From positions 6,064,501-6,128,500 of the forward strand of contig NC_058051.1 of NCBI RefSeq assembly GCF_020085105.1: a DNA stretch of 64,000 nt. Direction: 5' to 3'. The position numbers and the translations under genes are program-made. Positions 34,696 to 49,028 of this stretch are shown here, piece by piece. The notes under the pieces are model-generated. The model was given only the letters and a program-made list of their open reading frames with translations. It was not told the origin of the DNA and searched no databases. How positions within the stretch are numbered: position 1 is the first letter of the stretch; each line of letters starts with the position of its first letter. The stretch is from Siniperca chuatsi (lineage: Eukaryota; Chordata; Actinopteri; Centrarchiformes; Sinipercidae).

Positions 34696-37600
34696 CTAAA
34701 AAAAGAAACAACAATTAGCTGTTGAAAATTAATCTTTGATGATCATTTGATGATAGAGCAACACTTACCCAGTCCTTTAAGAAACTTGTTCACACCACTT
34801 GGCTCTGGCTCAGGGTACGAATCCAGATACTCCACTACTCTGACCTCAAAGAGACCTGGGAGAAAGTTGGAAATGTTGAGCCATCGAGACATATTATGTA
34901 CAGCACTAGATATTCAACTTAAAATGAAAAAAGTTTAGTTTTTCTTCAAATGCAACACGATTCACTGTTCTGGTATTGGCATGCAGAGATTTATCTTCTT
35001 AACCCTGTTTTTCAAATGCCCTGCTTTTAGGTCAGTGCATGCTGTGACTCATTTAACTTAGCTCATATGTCATGTTTCATATGATTAAATTAAACACTAC
35101 CATTTATCCATTTAACAAATTATGTGGAAACATCTGACTTCTTTACTCCAATTTTTATGTGAAATCTTGTCGGGATGATAATTTAATATGTTCGTCATAA
35201 ACATCACAGGGTGCATTCACGCTACTCTTCAAATTGCAAATCAATATGGGCACTGGCAAATTTAGTTTTTTTATTATTATTTGAAAAGACTGAGCATTTT
35301 CCCCTTTTACTTTTGTCATATTCATAAACTTTGTTTGCACAGCATTATGGGAACATTAAAAGGTAGGGACAGTTTAGGCAGCAATAAAATCGATTCATTT
35401 AAATAAAGCTTAATCTACTCTGTCTGAACAGTGTGAAGAAATTGTTGACACCTCCAAGTTCTGTTTTGCATTTCAGAACTCATATCAGTGCATTGTAATG
35501 GAAACAGAGAAAATAGCCCCTATTAGACGATATAATTAGCTGTTTCATAAAGTCATGTAAGAAAAAAAAAAGTCCTAATATTTTTTTTTAAAGAATCAAC
35601 CATTATGATTATTGGCACTGGTACATCAACACAATTACCTCTTCCTCCTCCCTTGCACAGCTCTTTGTCCTGAATGAAGCCGGCAAACATCTGAGTATCC
35701 ATGAAGAGCTGCAGGAACTGGCGGACTCCACGGGAGGGGTGAGATTTGCGGAAGCTGTCGCGCTGGAGCTCCCTGCTTCCGTTGGACGACTCGACCATGT
35801 GGAGAGGATAGTGGCCCACCAGCTCCACGAAGAACCGCACAAAACCCTCCGAAACCAGAGAGCTCAGGTCAGACTGCTGACCTGGATGGGCCACATTTTG
35901 GATGAAGACAAAAGGGTTAATAACAGACTCCAAAACAGATGAATTCTACTGTGGTTTTACAGTAAGATTATCCAACAGATATATTTGTTATAAAATACTA
36001 CAACAGACTTGCTACAGAGACAGAGGTAAAAGCTTTTGCTTACTTGACTTACTGACTTAATATTGAAACGTCTTTATGGTGGACAAATTGATGTATTGCA
36101 AATCATAATCTAGTAAACAACACGAATAGGTCATCAGATCATCTAATTCAGTTTCAGCTACTGAGTTAAAAAACAAAACAAACAAAAAAAAACACAATAA
36201 ACTGTCTGCAGGTCATCAGTAGTGCAGGCACGTTGTGCAGCTGGCATTTGCAATTCATTTCTAAACATCCTCTGATCATAGATTTAGTACACTGACCAGA
36301 GGGAGAGCTGATGCTGCTGTGATGAAAAACAGGACCTGCAAATATTCTTTAACACTATAAACAAGAAGAAAAACGAACTTCATCTGGTGAGGATATAGCG
36401 ACTGTAAGTGCTTTATAGTCAGCAACTGAAGATGCTGAAATACCTGACTGACATACAGCATCTTGTTGTTTGGCACATGTGATGTCTGTTCTACCAACCT
36501 CCACATCTGTCTCCACCCTCCTGTCTTAGGATGTCTTCCCTCTCCTCCAGGATCTGCAGCAGTGCTGCCTGCAGTTTACTGGGCAGGATGCAGTCTTCAT
36601 CGCCCAGCTGTCACACATCACAGGAAAGGTCAACAGCGGTCACATGATGCCATTTACAGACACACATCTAAACTGTCTCCCACACTGAACATATATTTCT
36701 GACTTTTTTGGCCTTAGTGGTAATCATTGCCTGACTTGAACATAAATACTGTATGTACTTCTGACTGACTGAAAGTGCTGGATTTCCCATGTGTTAATCA
36801 TGTTTGGCCAATCTGTTCTGATTAATTAACAGCCGTACATTTTTGTTTAAGAATAATTTTTAGTGCTGTGATGCACAAAGATAGATTTTAAATCAGGTGT
36901 ACAAAAAACAAAGACCTAGTGCTGTTAAACACGAAAGGCAGTCTAAGTATTTGGGCAATGACCCATTTCAAATCCAGTGTGCTGGACTACAGAGCCAAAA
37001 GAACAGTGTTTCACTGTCTAAATACCACACCTACAGACTATAGACTACACTGTGTATGTCAAAGTTCTTTAGTCCTTTATTCAAACTTTTCAAACAATAG
37101 AAAGTTTGAACAAAAGGGCTTCATGTTACATGCTGAGGAGGGAAGCTACCAGCAATACTGAAATTACAACAGACAGCTAATGTTGGAGTGGCAAGTCAAC
37201 CACTGCTTGTCCCCTTAGCTTGTAGTTAATAGAAAAAGAGACCGTACCTGAACAAAGATTAAGCTCACTAAATGAAATGTCAAATAGGAACCCAGCCAAA
37301 TTAAGACAGACATAATATAAACACAACCCAAACAAAAAAACCCGAAAAAAAATAAATAAATAAATTGAATAGACTGTGTGATTACTTTTGACTGACAAAC
37401 CTGCAGCTCTGAATCAGCCAAACAATTCTTGTTTGTATCACGACATGATTCTTCTCTGGGCTTACATCCTATATAGTTTAATCTCTACAGTGTTTATGGG
37501 AGTAACATAATTTTCTCTCTGTCACCCTAAAAACATTCTGCATACAAATAAGGGACAAGTGCGGGCAAAGCCATCTCTCACACTGGGTCCACACCTATCA

Positions 37601-40600
37601 TTCCCATTATGCACTGCTATGTGTACACACCTGAATGACAAACTTGTCTGCACACAGATCCACTATGAGCACCTGGGAAGACAGTGAGATAAAAGAATGA
37701 CAGTTACAGGCTTCAAGAGTTCATTATTTCGCAACAAGAGTTATAAAAAGGTGAGGTGAGCCTGAGCTACAGTCTCTTCAGGGTGTTTCTCCACCACTAC
37801 TCACACACAGTGGATGCTACAGTGGATCCCTTACTTGTTCTAGATTCATTCACAATATGCAGTGAATATACAACCAAAAGATGACACTAAAACCACTATA
37901 CAGAAAGGCCAGTCTATTTAAACTGCAAATTGGACAGTGATTTTAAAACATTTTAACAGAATTCTGACCGACCTCCTCAATGGGCAGCTCCAGCAGCTGT
38001 GGCAGGCAGGGTGCCAAGACCCCAATGAGGAATGGGGTGGGGGAGCAGCTAATGTCCAGCATGCTGGCTGGTAGCACAGGCACAAAGGTATGCTGCCAGG
38101 TGAAGGGGTAGAGCAGCGCCAGCACTGCATGGCCACACCGAGACAACACACTTTGGTGAACAGGGGAGGAGAGAAAAGATTCAACACAAAAACACTATTC
38201 AGTTCTCACACAGATCATACGACACAAAGATATCAATCACAGCTCCCTGAAAATTGTTTGGTCACACTATTATTATTCTTTTCCACCATATTTTCAAACT
38301 GACCAACTGTAAGAGATTTCAGCAAACAGTACTTAAATAATTCTCCCAAGACGCAAATGATGTATGCTAATACTCTCAGTTGCCTACCTGCTGTGAAATA
38401 CCTCCTCCACTTCCTTTGTCAATTGGTCAATTTCTGGGGAAAAGTTTTTCTCATCTTTGGGAAACACTCTGCCAAGCTCAGCACTTTTTCCAAAGCACAC
38501 ACATCTTGTAGCTACTCCCTATTATCTTCTGGATTTAAAAAGAGACTAGTCTTTCATCATCATTTTTCTCAGAAGTTCTGTCTTCTCAGTATCGAACTGC
38601 TGTTATTGTACTCCTCAGCAAAAAGCCAACTCTGAATCCTGCTATTTTTGATCACTTAAAACCAATTTCTCATCTACATTTCCTCCCCAAAATCCCAACA
38701 TTTAATATCCAATTAACTGCTAGATAATTGTATTTCTAATAACCTATTTAGACCACTTTGTAGCACAGAAACTGCCATACCATGCTGCTGACTCCATCGC
38801 AGCCTTTTAATTCTAATTCTAAGCACAGCATTTGACATTGCTGATAGTAAAATTTCACTTGATCAGTTTGAAAATTATGTAGCTGTGCACTCTCATGGTT
38901 TTAGACCCTAGACCCTACCTGACAAACAGGTCACAGTATATATAGCAGTTTATCCATATTGTACCTCTCCATACTTTAAGGTACTGCATTCCTCAAGGCT
39001 TGTGTTATCTTGTATTTAAAGTTACTGTCAAGTCAAGTTTGTTATCAAGTTTATTATTCAACTGTGAAATGTCCTGCTAAATAATAATAATAATAATAAT
39101 TTGTTTAATGTGTTTAAGAGCTTGGACTGGGTCAGGAGCAGTTATTGTAGTGGCCCCGTAAAGCCCACTGAGACACTGTAAGTGATATTGGACTGTAGAA
39201 ATAAACCTGACTTGACTTGCCATTGGGACTCTGTCGTAGCTTAGCATTGAGGCTAAGGTACACACAGATAAATGATACCGGTCCTGGGGCTGTGTGACAT
39301 AATCAAGCATCAACTATAGCTGGCACACATCAAGTGGGAATCTAATTTTTAAAATAGCCTATCTCAATATTTTTTAATCGCTATGGTACATCATCCTTAT
39401 ATATACACACACCGATGGTTAAGTGGCCCTGCAGTATTTTGTGTTACCAGGGTAGTACCTGAGTTTGTCAGCGATTAAGATGACCCTCCTCTCAAGCAGA
39501 AGGGAGGCAAACACCTGCAGGAGTTTCCCGACACTGAGACACTGCAGCAGACTGTCAAAGTCAACGTGCTCCAGTCTGGAGTCCACTGGCCGACACAAAG
39601 TCAGTACCTGGCAAAGCAACAAGAGCACAGGCTAATTATAAATACAGTGTTAGAACTTGTAGTTGTTTACACTAGTTGTGCCACACTGACTGTTGGGTGA
39701 ATGCCTGAAACCTGTATGTTAAACAAAAACAGACTCTTTAGATACATCCATATAAATGTTGCTGAAATTGTAAAGACAAATGACTGGTGGAGGATGGAGT
39801 TTAGAACTGCAGTTGTAGAAACTTAAGTTGGCGTAGAAGAAAGTAGTGATTTGGCAACATTTCCTCCTTTTTATGGGAAGGGTCATTACTGCACCTATTT
39901 TAAGTAAACGCTAATGACTAAACGGATTACTGTTGACAGCTATCCCAACATGAACCCTTCAAAGCTGAAATACCGATCCCTATTGGTTACACAGATAACC
40001 TCCCATTGTGAGTCATTCCAAGTCTGCAGAAAGGAGCAGTTAGGAGGAACAAAACTACAAATTAACATTTCCTCTTTTTGTTTCAGGGTTACCTCATTCC
40101 CAGAGCCAGGGAGGAAGCTTTTGACAGTGACTGTGCGTCCAGGGGCTGGAAACGGGGCCTCCATCACGCTACGCATAAAAGGGTAAACCAGCGCTGGGGA
40201 AATCTCCCTGCGTCTCTCCACTTCCTCCAAAATCTGGACATACAGAGCGAGACAAATCACTGTGTGTCCTGAAGAACGTACTGTAAATTTCTCTCAGCCA
40301 ACTAGAAAATGGGTGGGACACAACTACATGCATTCAATTTCATTTTTGAAAAACACACCCAGGGATTGCTCAGGATTATTTTCTATTATCTTCCTATAAA
40401 GGCTTCTATCAGCAGAAACAAGGAAGCAGATGCATTGTATAGTTGCCTTACCTTTGCAAACAGGTTGAAACAGCCCAGTTTGCTGACAATACAGTGCACC
40501 TCAGGAAGCCTCTTCCCTTTTCCACTGGGCTTAAAGACACATATAGTGTGACACATATGTTATAAAGCAGTTAACAACAGAGATACATATGACAAAAAAC

Positions 40601-41118
40601 ACAAACATTTAACTAAACAGAGTACAATCAGGGCCAGAACATCAAGAGCCTATTTTCCCTTGTGTTTGTAGATTGGAAGAAAAAAAACAAATCAAGAGTC
40701 TAAAGTCTACCCTCCATCAATGTTTATGATAGCAGCCATGAGCTTATCTACCAACTAAACATTAAACTCTTCATATTAGGTTTGGGATAGCCATCTACAT
40801 TAAAGATAGAATAAACACAACAAAATACAGTTAAAGAGTGCTTAACAAGACAACTACAGAATATTTACTATAATAACAAATAAAAGAAAACAGAAAAGGA
40901 AGATTTACCACATCATTTCAACCTAAAAAAGTGTGTTTTGAAAAGTGTCTTAAAAAGATCTAAAAGCAGTTCTCCTTGTGAGGCAAAAGAAAGGGGAGAA
41001 TTATGAAATTCTTCTTGCTGAATGTCATTGATTCAAAAGTGGTTTATGGTCTGTGATTCACATGTAGTGATTGTCCTCAGAGATGGTGAGTAAGCACATG
41101 GCAGGCTGCCATGTCATG

Positions 41119-41149
<31 letters not shown>

Positions 41150-44100
41150 CAAGTCAATGATTCAGATGCAAATGTTAACATATCCACTCACTAAAATCTT
41201 ACGGCAGTAACAAAACCAGCGGCTGCCATCCTCTCCGGTCAGGACAAAGGAGAAGGTCTCACTGTAAAGACAACATCAATACACAGGAGATGATATTTAA
41301 ATGACTTTGTTTTAATTGTAAAATATCCATAGTATCTTTAATAAAAATAAAAAGAGATTGAAAAATATCTTTTGGTCAATTACTTCATCATCAAAATAAA
41401 TAAATAAATAAAAAACACTACAACATATAAGTGTTTTTAAGACAGTTAGGCAGTGTAAGTTGAGATCATAGCCCACATTACAACAATGAACCATACCCAG
41501 TAGAAATAAAAAGAATGCCCAATGCCCCTTAGCACTCAGAGATTTTATTTGATCAGTTCAAATTTAATTATCCCTGTGGGGAATTTAAGTTGTTGCAGCA
41601 GCAATCTATGGGTTGAAAGCTGAGGATATAAATAGGAAAAGAGGAAATGGAGGTATGAAACATAATACAATTGATAATTACGGTGCTAGAACTAAACACT
41701 GTACGTGAAAGAAAAGTTAAACATAAGACACATGAAAGTTGTATACAATGACAAAACAAAAGAAAATACCGACATGAAGGAAATTATTGGAAGATGAAAA
41801 AAAGAATACAGTATCATGTTACCATTATGCCATTGTAATGGGACATGATAGGAATGTTAGGATGCAGTTAATTCTGTATACATCTAGCATGCTATTGTGA
41901 TAAAACAAGGTAGAGCTCAGTAATCTAAATCTAAAGGTCTTCAAAGACATTTAGTTCTAATGTTAAACACATTACTTCTCAAAGATCTTATGTTCATGGT
42001 AATACAGTGTACTATAAGTTCAGTTACTTTATTATTATTATTTATTATTTTTAGATAGTTATTATTACTGTAGTGCATGTGCTTACCTTGGCATGTGTGC
42101 AGAGGGCTTCCAGTCCTGTGAATCGGGGAAGCAGAACTTGGGAATGACTTTCAGCTGATCCTCAGCCTCTCTGGAGAGCCGGGATGACTTCTCAAACTGA
42201 AACAGAGGGACTCCAGTTACAACAGCAACGGTATAATGCAATAGAAATGATCTTAGTTAAGTATAAGAAAATAAGAATCTTGAGTATTTTGACATAACCA
42301 CTTGTTCTAAATCACCACCAAATAACAATTAGTGTTGGAGCCATTATGTAGTTTTTTGTTTGTTTTATTTTATCCTTATCTAAAACACTAGGTGACTATA
42401 TGTATACACATGCAGTTCAAGCATTTAACATAGGGTGGAGCATTAATGTAAGAAGTGCATATAGCTAAGCTCCAGGTGTGGAACTGGAGGCAAACAGTTT
42501 TTGACCGTGTCAGCGTAGCTTGCGTGCTTGAATCTGAATTTGCTGAATGGAAACGTGATTGAATATGGACAATGCTGACATCCATATGCTATGGTGAGCA
42601 TGTGTATGCTGAACTGTGAATAGGTGGATCGCAGAATTCAAAGATATACAGCGCACTGGACATTGGTTTATTTTTAGCCCAAGAACACATGTCCGGAACA
42701 AGTTCACCCGTTTGCCCCTCAGTGGCTTATTTAGGTATATTAGTTTTGTTGAAAGTCACGACATTTAAGTTAAAAATTTGCTTCATTGCAACTTGCCAAG
42801 ATCATTGTTCAGAATTCAACAAATGATTGATTGGACATCTTTGGATTTCTGTGTTGCGCTGTGGATCACAATAGGACTATCATGACAACAAGTGCCTGCT
42901 ACCCTAGCTTCAAGGATCACAAACAGGGGGGATCCCAACTTGTATTTATAAGAGCTGTGGAGTGGTCTATCTGTGAAAGTTATTTATTGTTTATGTATTT
43001 GATTGGTGATGGATTCAGATAAGGGCACAGAATCAAGGTATTGTTAATGAGCCTGCAGCCACGGTGGAAACACAATCCAATGTGGGTGCAGCCAATAGTG
43101 AAATGGAAACACAATCTGTCAATAAATGTTCTATTAAACTAACACAAAAAACATTGATGGATAAATTGGACAAGCTGCAAAAGGCTAGGAAGTCCAAACT
43201 AAACAAAGCATCTAACCTAAAAAGGACAATTCAAGACCTAATGCAAGACAGAGAATATGAAACAGAGGTGCATGGTACTTTTGACAAATACAAAACTTGA
43301 AGCAAAGGAAACACACAAATCTCTGTCACAGTTTTTACCTCCTGAAGAAAAGTAGAAACATGAGATATGGTTCAAAGCAAAAATGTTGAGCGTCAAGTAG
43401 TCAAATGCAGACATTAAGAAACCTGATGAAAATGTGGATTGTAATGAGAGTGAACTAAAACCCAGTGACAGCATTTCAAAAGTTGAAACGTAAGAGATCA
43501 AGCTGGAAAAGTCACACCAGTTCAAGAACCAGCAAATCCAGTAAATCTTCTACTGCATGAGCATGCATTCAGGCAGAGGCAGAGAGAGCTGCACTTATAG
43601 TTCGCGCTGCAGCTTTAAAAGGAAAAGCATGCTCTGGAGGAGCAAGCAGAGTTGCTGAGAAGGATAAAGAAAAGGCTGGAGCTCGATACAGAAATGGCAG
43701 CTTCTGCTGCTAAATTAACAGTACTAACAGCCTCCAGTCACCAAGCTTTCTCCAATACACAATCAAATGGAACTGAATTTTGTACTTAGAAAAAGAAGCA
43801 AGGTTAAAGGAAACCTCTACCACTCTCAGCCTACATGCCAAAGAATATCAACCAACACCTGTGGACTCACAACAACAACAACATGACAGAGGCTATGGAT
43901 CTGCTACAGGAACACTTTGGGAATAAACAAAAGATCACTGCAGCATACAGTGGTGTGAAAAAGTGTTTGCCCCCCTTCCTGATTTCTTATTTTTTTGCAT
44001 GTTTGTCACACTTAAATGTTTCAGATCATCAAACAAATTTAAATATTAGTCATATTAGTCAGTTAAATATTAATATAAGATAACACAAGTAAACACAAAA

Positions 44101-47100
44101 TGCAGTTTTTAAATGAAGGTTGTTATTATTAAGGGAAAACAAAATCCAAAATGAATCCAAAATGACAACAAAATGAAGACTTTGGAGTGGCCTAGACAAA
44201 GTCCTGACTTGAATCCTATTGAGATGCTGTGGGATGACCTTAAAAAGGCAGTTCATGCTCGAAAACCCTCCAATGTGGCTGAATTACAACAATTGCAAAC
44301 TGCAAAGACGAGTGGGCCAAAATTCCTCCACAGTGCTATAAAAGACTCATTGCAAGTTATCACAAACGCTTGATTGCAGTTGTTGCTGCTAAGGGTGGCC
44401 CAACCAGTTATGAGGTTTAGGGGGCAATCACTGTTTCACACAGGGCCATGTAGGTTTGGGTTGTGTTTTCCCTTAACAATAACAACAACCTTCATTTCAA
44501 AACTGCATTTTGTTTTTACTTGTGTTATCTTTGACTAATATTTAAATTTGTTTGATGATCTGAAACATTTAAGTGTGACAAACATGCAAAAAATAAGAAA
44601 TCAAGGGGGCAAACACTTTTTCACACCACTGTAGATAGAGAAAGCCCTCGGCTTGCCAGTAGTGAAGCCTGAGGATGTCAAATCTCTTCAAGCCGATGCA
44701 CTCTTTTTGCGCAAGTGTTGCAATGCTATGGATGATCTACAATACACGAGATAACTGGAAATGCCAGCAAATATGAGAACGGTGATTCTGAAGCTTCCAT
44801 ACAAGCTAAGAGAAAAACGGAGAGTCTCTACATGTGAGATACTGGAAAGATTCAATCACAGGGCACAGTTCATTGATATTGTCACATTCATCGAGCGTCA
44901 AGTCAAAACAGTGTCTGACCCAGTCTTTGGGGACATTCAGAATACACAACTCTGTACAGTAAGCAAAAATGTTAACAGGATTAAATCACAATTGAAGCCA
45001 AGATTCAAAGGAATCAGTTTTGCAACTACTGTTACTACCATTGAAACCCCTACATTTGAAGAATCCAGAAAGTCTAACCAGGTTCAACGGCAAAGTAATC
45101 CATCAGCAAAAACACCAGTTTTTGTATGTGTTGCTCTCAAAGGCACACACTGGAGCACTGTTCACAATTAAAGGAGAAGACACACAGGGACAAGATTAAC
45201 TTTCTGAAGGAGAAAGGAGTCTGTTTTGACTGTGGAGATGAGTTCTGAGGAAAATCTCTCAACAGTCAACTTCTACAAGGCCCTTACTCACAAGTTCTTT
45301 GTTAGTAGTCCTCACACAATTTACACATGAACCTGTGGCATTGATGGCTGATGTTCAAGCCATATTCCATCAAAGGAGGAACAGAAAGATTTGGAATGGA
45401 TTTTCTTCTGTTCTTGTGGTGGCCTGAAGGCGACTGAAAGCAAGAACTTGTGGAATACAGGATGATTGGGCATCTGTTCGGGGCAGTGTCTTCACCCAGT
45501 TGTGCTTGTTTTGCACTCCAGAAGACTGCAGAAGATAACCAGAATAGTTTCCCTGCTGAGGTAAATTGACAAAGTCAATATAAACTTTTACATGGACGAC
45601 TGTCTTAAGAGCTTGCCGTCTGAGGAGGTCAGGAATTTTACAACTGTTTGTGATAAGGGAGGCTTCCAGTTGACAAAATGGATTATTAACTATCCATTCC
45701 AGAAGAGCACAGATCTAAGAACCTGCATGAGTTGGGTCCAAGATGGCACTCAAGGAACATCCCCATACTGGAGCTGTGGTCAGCTCAGTTTATGATCCTT
45801 TGGGATTTCTTGCGCCACTCACACTTCTAGCTAAGCTCATACTACAGGATCTTTGTAGGAGGAGCTATGAATGGGATGATCAGATTCCCCCAACTCTCCA
45901 ACAGCAGTGGATCAAATGGTTGAGAGACCTGAAAAGAATGACAACATTCAAGGTTGATAGATGCCTCAAGCTGACAGATTTTGGACAACTCATTCAATAT
46001 CCATAATTTGTTTTACTCAGTAGGAAAGGGTCCACGATGAATTTGCTGTGTTATGATCTGGTAAATGTGAAGTGAAAAAGGATAGCACTATCTACAAACT
46101 GGACACCATTTTGGAAGATTCATAGATTGCTTAGAGTAGGAGGGATATTGAGTAAGGCAGCCATGCCTGAGGAGACAAAACATCCAGTCATCCTATGCAA
46201 AGACCAACATGTATCCACTCTAATACTAAAGTACATTCACAAACAGGTGGGCCATGGTGGAAGAAACCACGTTCTCTCCAGATTGCGGAGAAAATATTGG
46301 ATTACCAGTGCTAATGCAGCAACAAGAAAGATCCTGTCCAACTGTGGTTTTAGCAGGCGCCATAATGGGAATTTGGGTGAACAAAAAATTTAACCAACTT
46401 TATTGGTGCTGAAAGGGAGTTGAGGGAGGCTCTTACTGCTTTAAATCACAGCAAAATACAAGAAACTTTTCTACAGGAAAGAATATAGTGGAGCTTCAAC
46501 CCACCAACAGCTTCTCATCATGGAGGTGTATGGGAGCGGATCATAAGGATGGCTAGATGGAAACTAACATCAGTTTCACATCATCAAACCTGAATGACTA
46601 GGGATTCCATACAGTTCTGTGTGAAGTTGAAGCCATTTTAAATGTCCGCCCCATCTCAAAGTTATCTGGAGATCCCAATGATCTAGAAGCTCTCACACCC
46701 AATCACCTGCTCACAAGGAAAAGAAAACCAGTCTTACCAACTGGACTATTTGAGAAGACTGATCCCTACATCAAAAAGAGTTGGAGGCAAGGACAGTATA
46801 TCTCCTCCCTTTTTTGGAAACAGAATACTTGCTTTTGCTACAGGAGTGTCAAAGATGGAGTAAAAAGAGACAAAGTTTTATTTGTCTGGAGACACTGTAC
46901 TTGTTGCAGATGCTACAGCTCCACCTAGTTCCTGGTTACTCAGAAGAGTTATAGAAAGCTAGAGACTTATCTAGACAGGAAAGGACTGATGCGTTTTGCA
47001 CAAGTGCAAACCAAGACCAGTACACTGCATAGGCCAGTGACCAAACTTTGTCTTCTTCAAGAAGCTGCAACATAAGTTATAATTGGACAGTCATTACTGG

Positions 47101-48830
47101 TGACCTCTGACCCAAAAAGGATTTTTTTTTGTTTGTTTGTTTTGTTGATTCATTTTCACATGGATTTATTGGCTCCATTATATAAATATGTATGTGTTAT
47201 CTAAAACACCAGGATCAGGTGTGTGGAACTGGAAGTGGCTTATTTAGGTGTATTGGTTTTGTCGAAAGTCACTACAATTAGTATAAAGGTGCCTAAGACA
47301 CCTAAAAATGGCCAAATTTAACATGACGACAACATGAAAATATTATAAAGTCACTAAAATATGAATAAAAATTCATATAGAAAAACAAAACACAACAACT
47401 TACTTTCATGAAAGCTCTTGACTTATGTAGTTGGGAAAGTTCACTTTAAAAGGACTCCTCATCACGTAAGATAAGAATCATCTTACTTTATATTTTGGAC
47501 AGGACATTGTCCTAATCACACAGAATACCATTCAGTTAAAGCACTATGATCAAAGTACAGTTATGTTCTTTGCCTAGAAGAAGGGTGGGGTTGTGTTAAA
47601 GGCTTCTTCTAACCATTTTGGGGAACTGCTGCGTGATTTCAGGGCAGTAGGTGTTTCCTGGGGTGCCTTTTCTCAGTGACACCACCACGAAGATCTGGAA
47701 AAGCTGCTGCTGCTGCAGATGGATCAGGTCTTTCTCCAGGGTGCGGTAGCCTGGCCGGCGTTTCAGTGTAGATTGGATGTAAACTGATCTCCTGGAGCCT
47801 AATGGACAACACACAATGAGACTGTATGGTAATGCTTGTTCTGGGAGATATCCCATAAAGAACACCAGAGCAATATGAGGCATTATAAATATCAATATAC
47901 AGCAATTGTGAAGTTAACTCTGATTACACGCGAATCAATGGTCATGGATAAGTGGTAGTCTGTGTCTCACGGTTGTGGTATTATTACAAAGTTAAAACAA
48001 CATTTCCCATTTACCTCATTGTTAATGAGGATGTTGCTTGGATGTGACTTTGTTTTATTTGACTTTTCTGAGGAGGCTAAACAGAAGCCAAAGTTGCCAA
48101 GTGTGGCTTTAGGGATGGCAATGTCTGTCGGTCGACCACTTTGGTCCGACTGATATATCTTGACAAATAGTATATTAGAGGGATTTCCATAAAATCTTGT
48201 ACAGACATTCATGTTCCTCAGAGGATGAAATGTAATAACTTTGGTGATCCTTTTTAATCAAGTGCCATCATCAGTTCAAAGTTTCATTCTGTCCAATACT
48301 TTGTTTATGGCCAAATAAAACTAATGATATGCAGTCAAGTCAACATCTTCCAATTGCTTGTTTTGTCTAAAATCCAAATTTAAAATGTTATAAAATTCTG
48401 AGAACCCTGAAACCAGTGAGAGCTTGGCGTTTTTGACTGATTGATTGAAACTAGGATTTTGTACTCCATACAATATGTACCTCTAAACATTAACATGAAA
48501 ACCAGACTTAACATAAAGGAACATTAGAGACATTAACTTTATGGTGATACCTTTGGTGCTGTCCTCAGGATCGCTCTCTGTCCCGCTAGTCTCCTCTGTT
48601 GATGTGAGTTAGAGGAGGGAGAGATTAGGGAGAAGCAGAGGGAAGGAAAAGACTTGAGAAGCCATAATCAAATGCAGACAGTCAGCCTTTGTTTCATAAT
48701 CAGCTGCTTTGCCTACTGCAGCTGGCCTTGTGTGTACCATCAAATGCTGGGTATTTCCACCAAGAAGCTCAACTTAATCTTATTGAAGTGTTGATGTGGG
48801 TGACATTTGGGCATCTGTTATAGTCTATGT

Positions 48831-48884
<54 letters not shown>

Positions 48885-48977
48885 TACCTTGCACTGAAAT
48901 TCCCTGGTTCTTTACTCTCTTCCTCCCTCGCTTGTCGTCAAAGATGGTCTCAATCTTGTTGACGTACTTTGTAGTAG

Positions 48978-49028
<51 letters not shown>

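Larger units (their letters stand above)
42333..47276 (+). mobile_element. Defective BEL/Pao LTR retrotransposon
   Basis: Flanked by ATTAG on both sides (42328-42332, 47277-47281). It has a full left LTR and a shortened right LTR. Coding remains, broken by stops and gaps, are in the usual order. Gag-like coiled-coil sequence is at about 43064-43300 and 44761-45171 ([19 protein letters not shown]). A reverse transcriptase fragment has the catalytic Y-M-D-D box near 45588-45596. An [15 protein letters not shown] motif follows at about 45788-45830. An integrase zinc-region fragment ([18 protein letters not shown]) is at about 46127-46350. Missing segments and many stops mean it cannot move on its own. 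Confidence 0.85.
42197..47613 (-). other. Large dennd2c intron holding a BEL/Pao element
   Basis: At 5.4 kb this is the largest intron between coding exons of the gene. Nearly all of it is a retrotransposon (42333-47276) in the sense opposite to the gene. Confidence 0.85.

Noticed and set aside
44173..44373. Working Tc1 transposase gene
   Set aside because: Only the C-terminal scrap with the DLNPIE motif remains; the element is 684 bases and lacks most of the enzyme.
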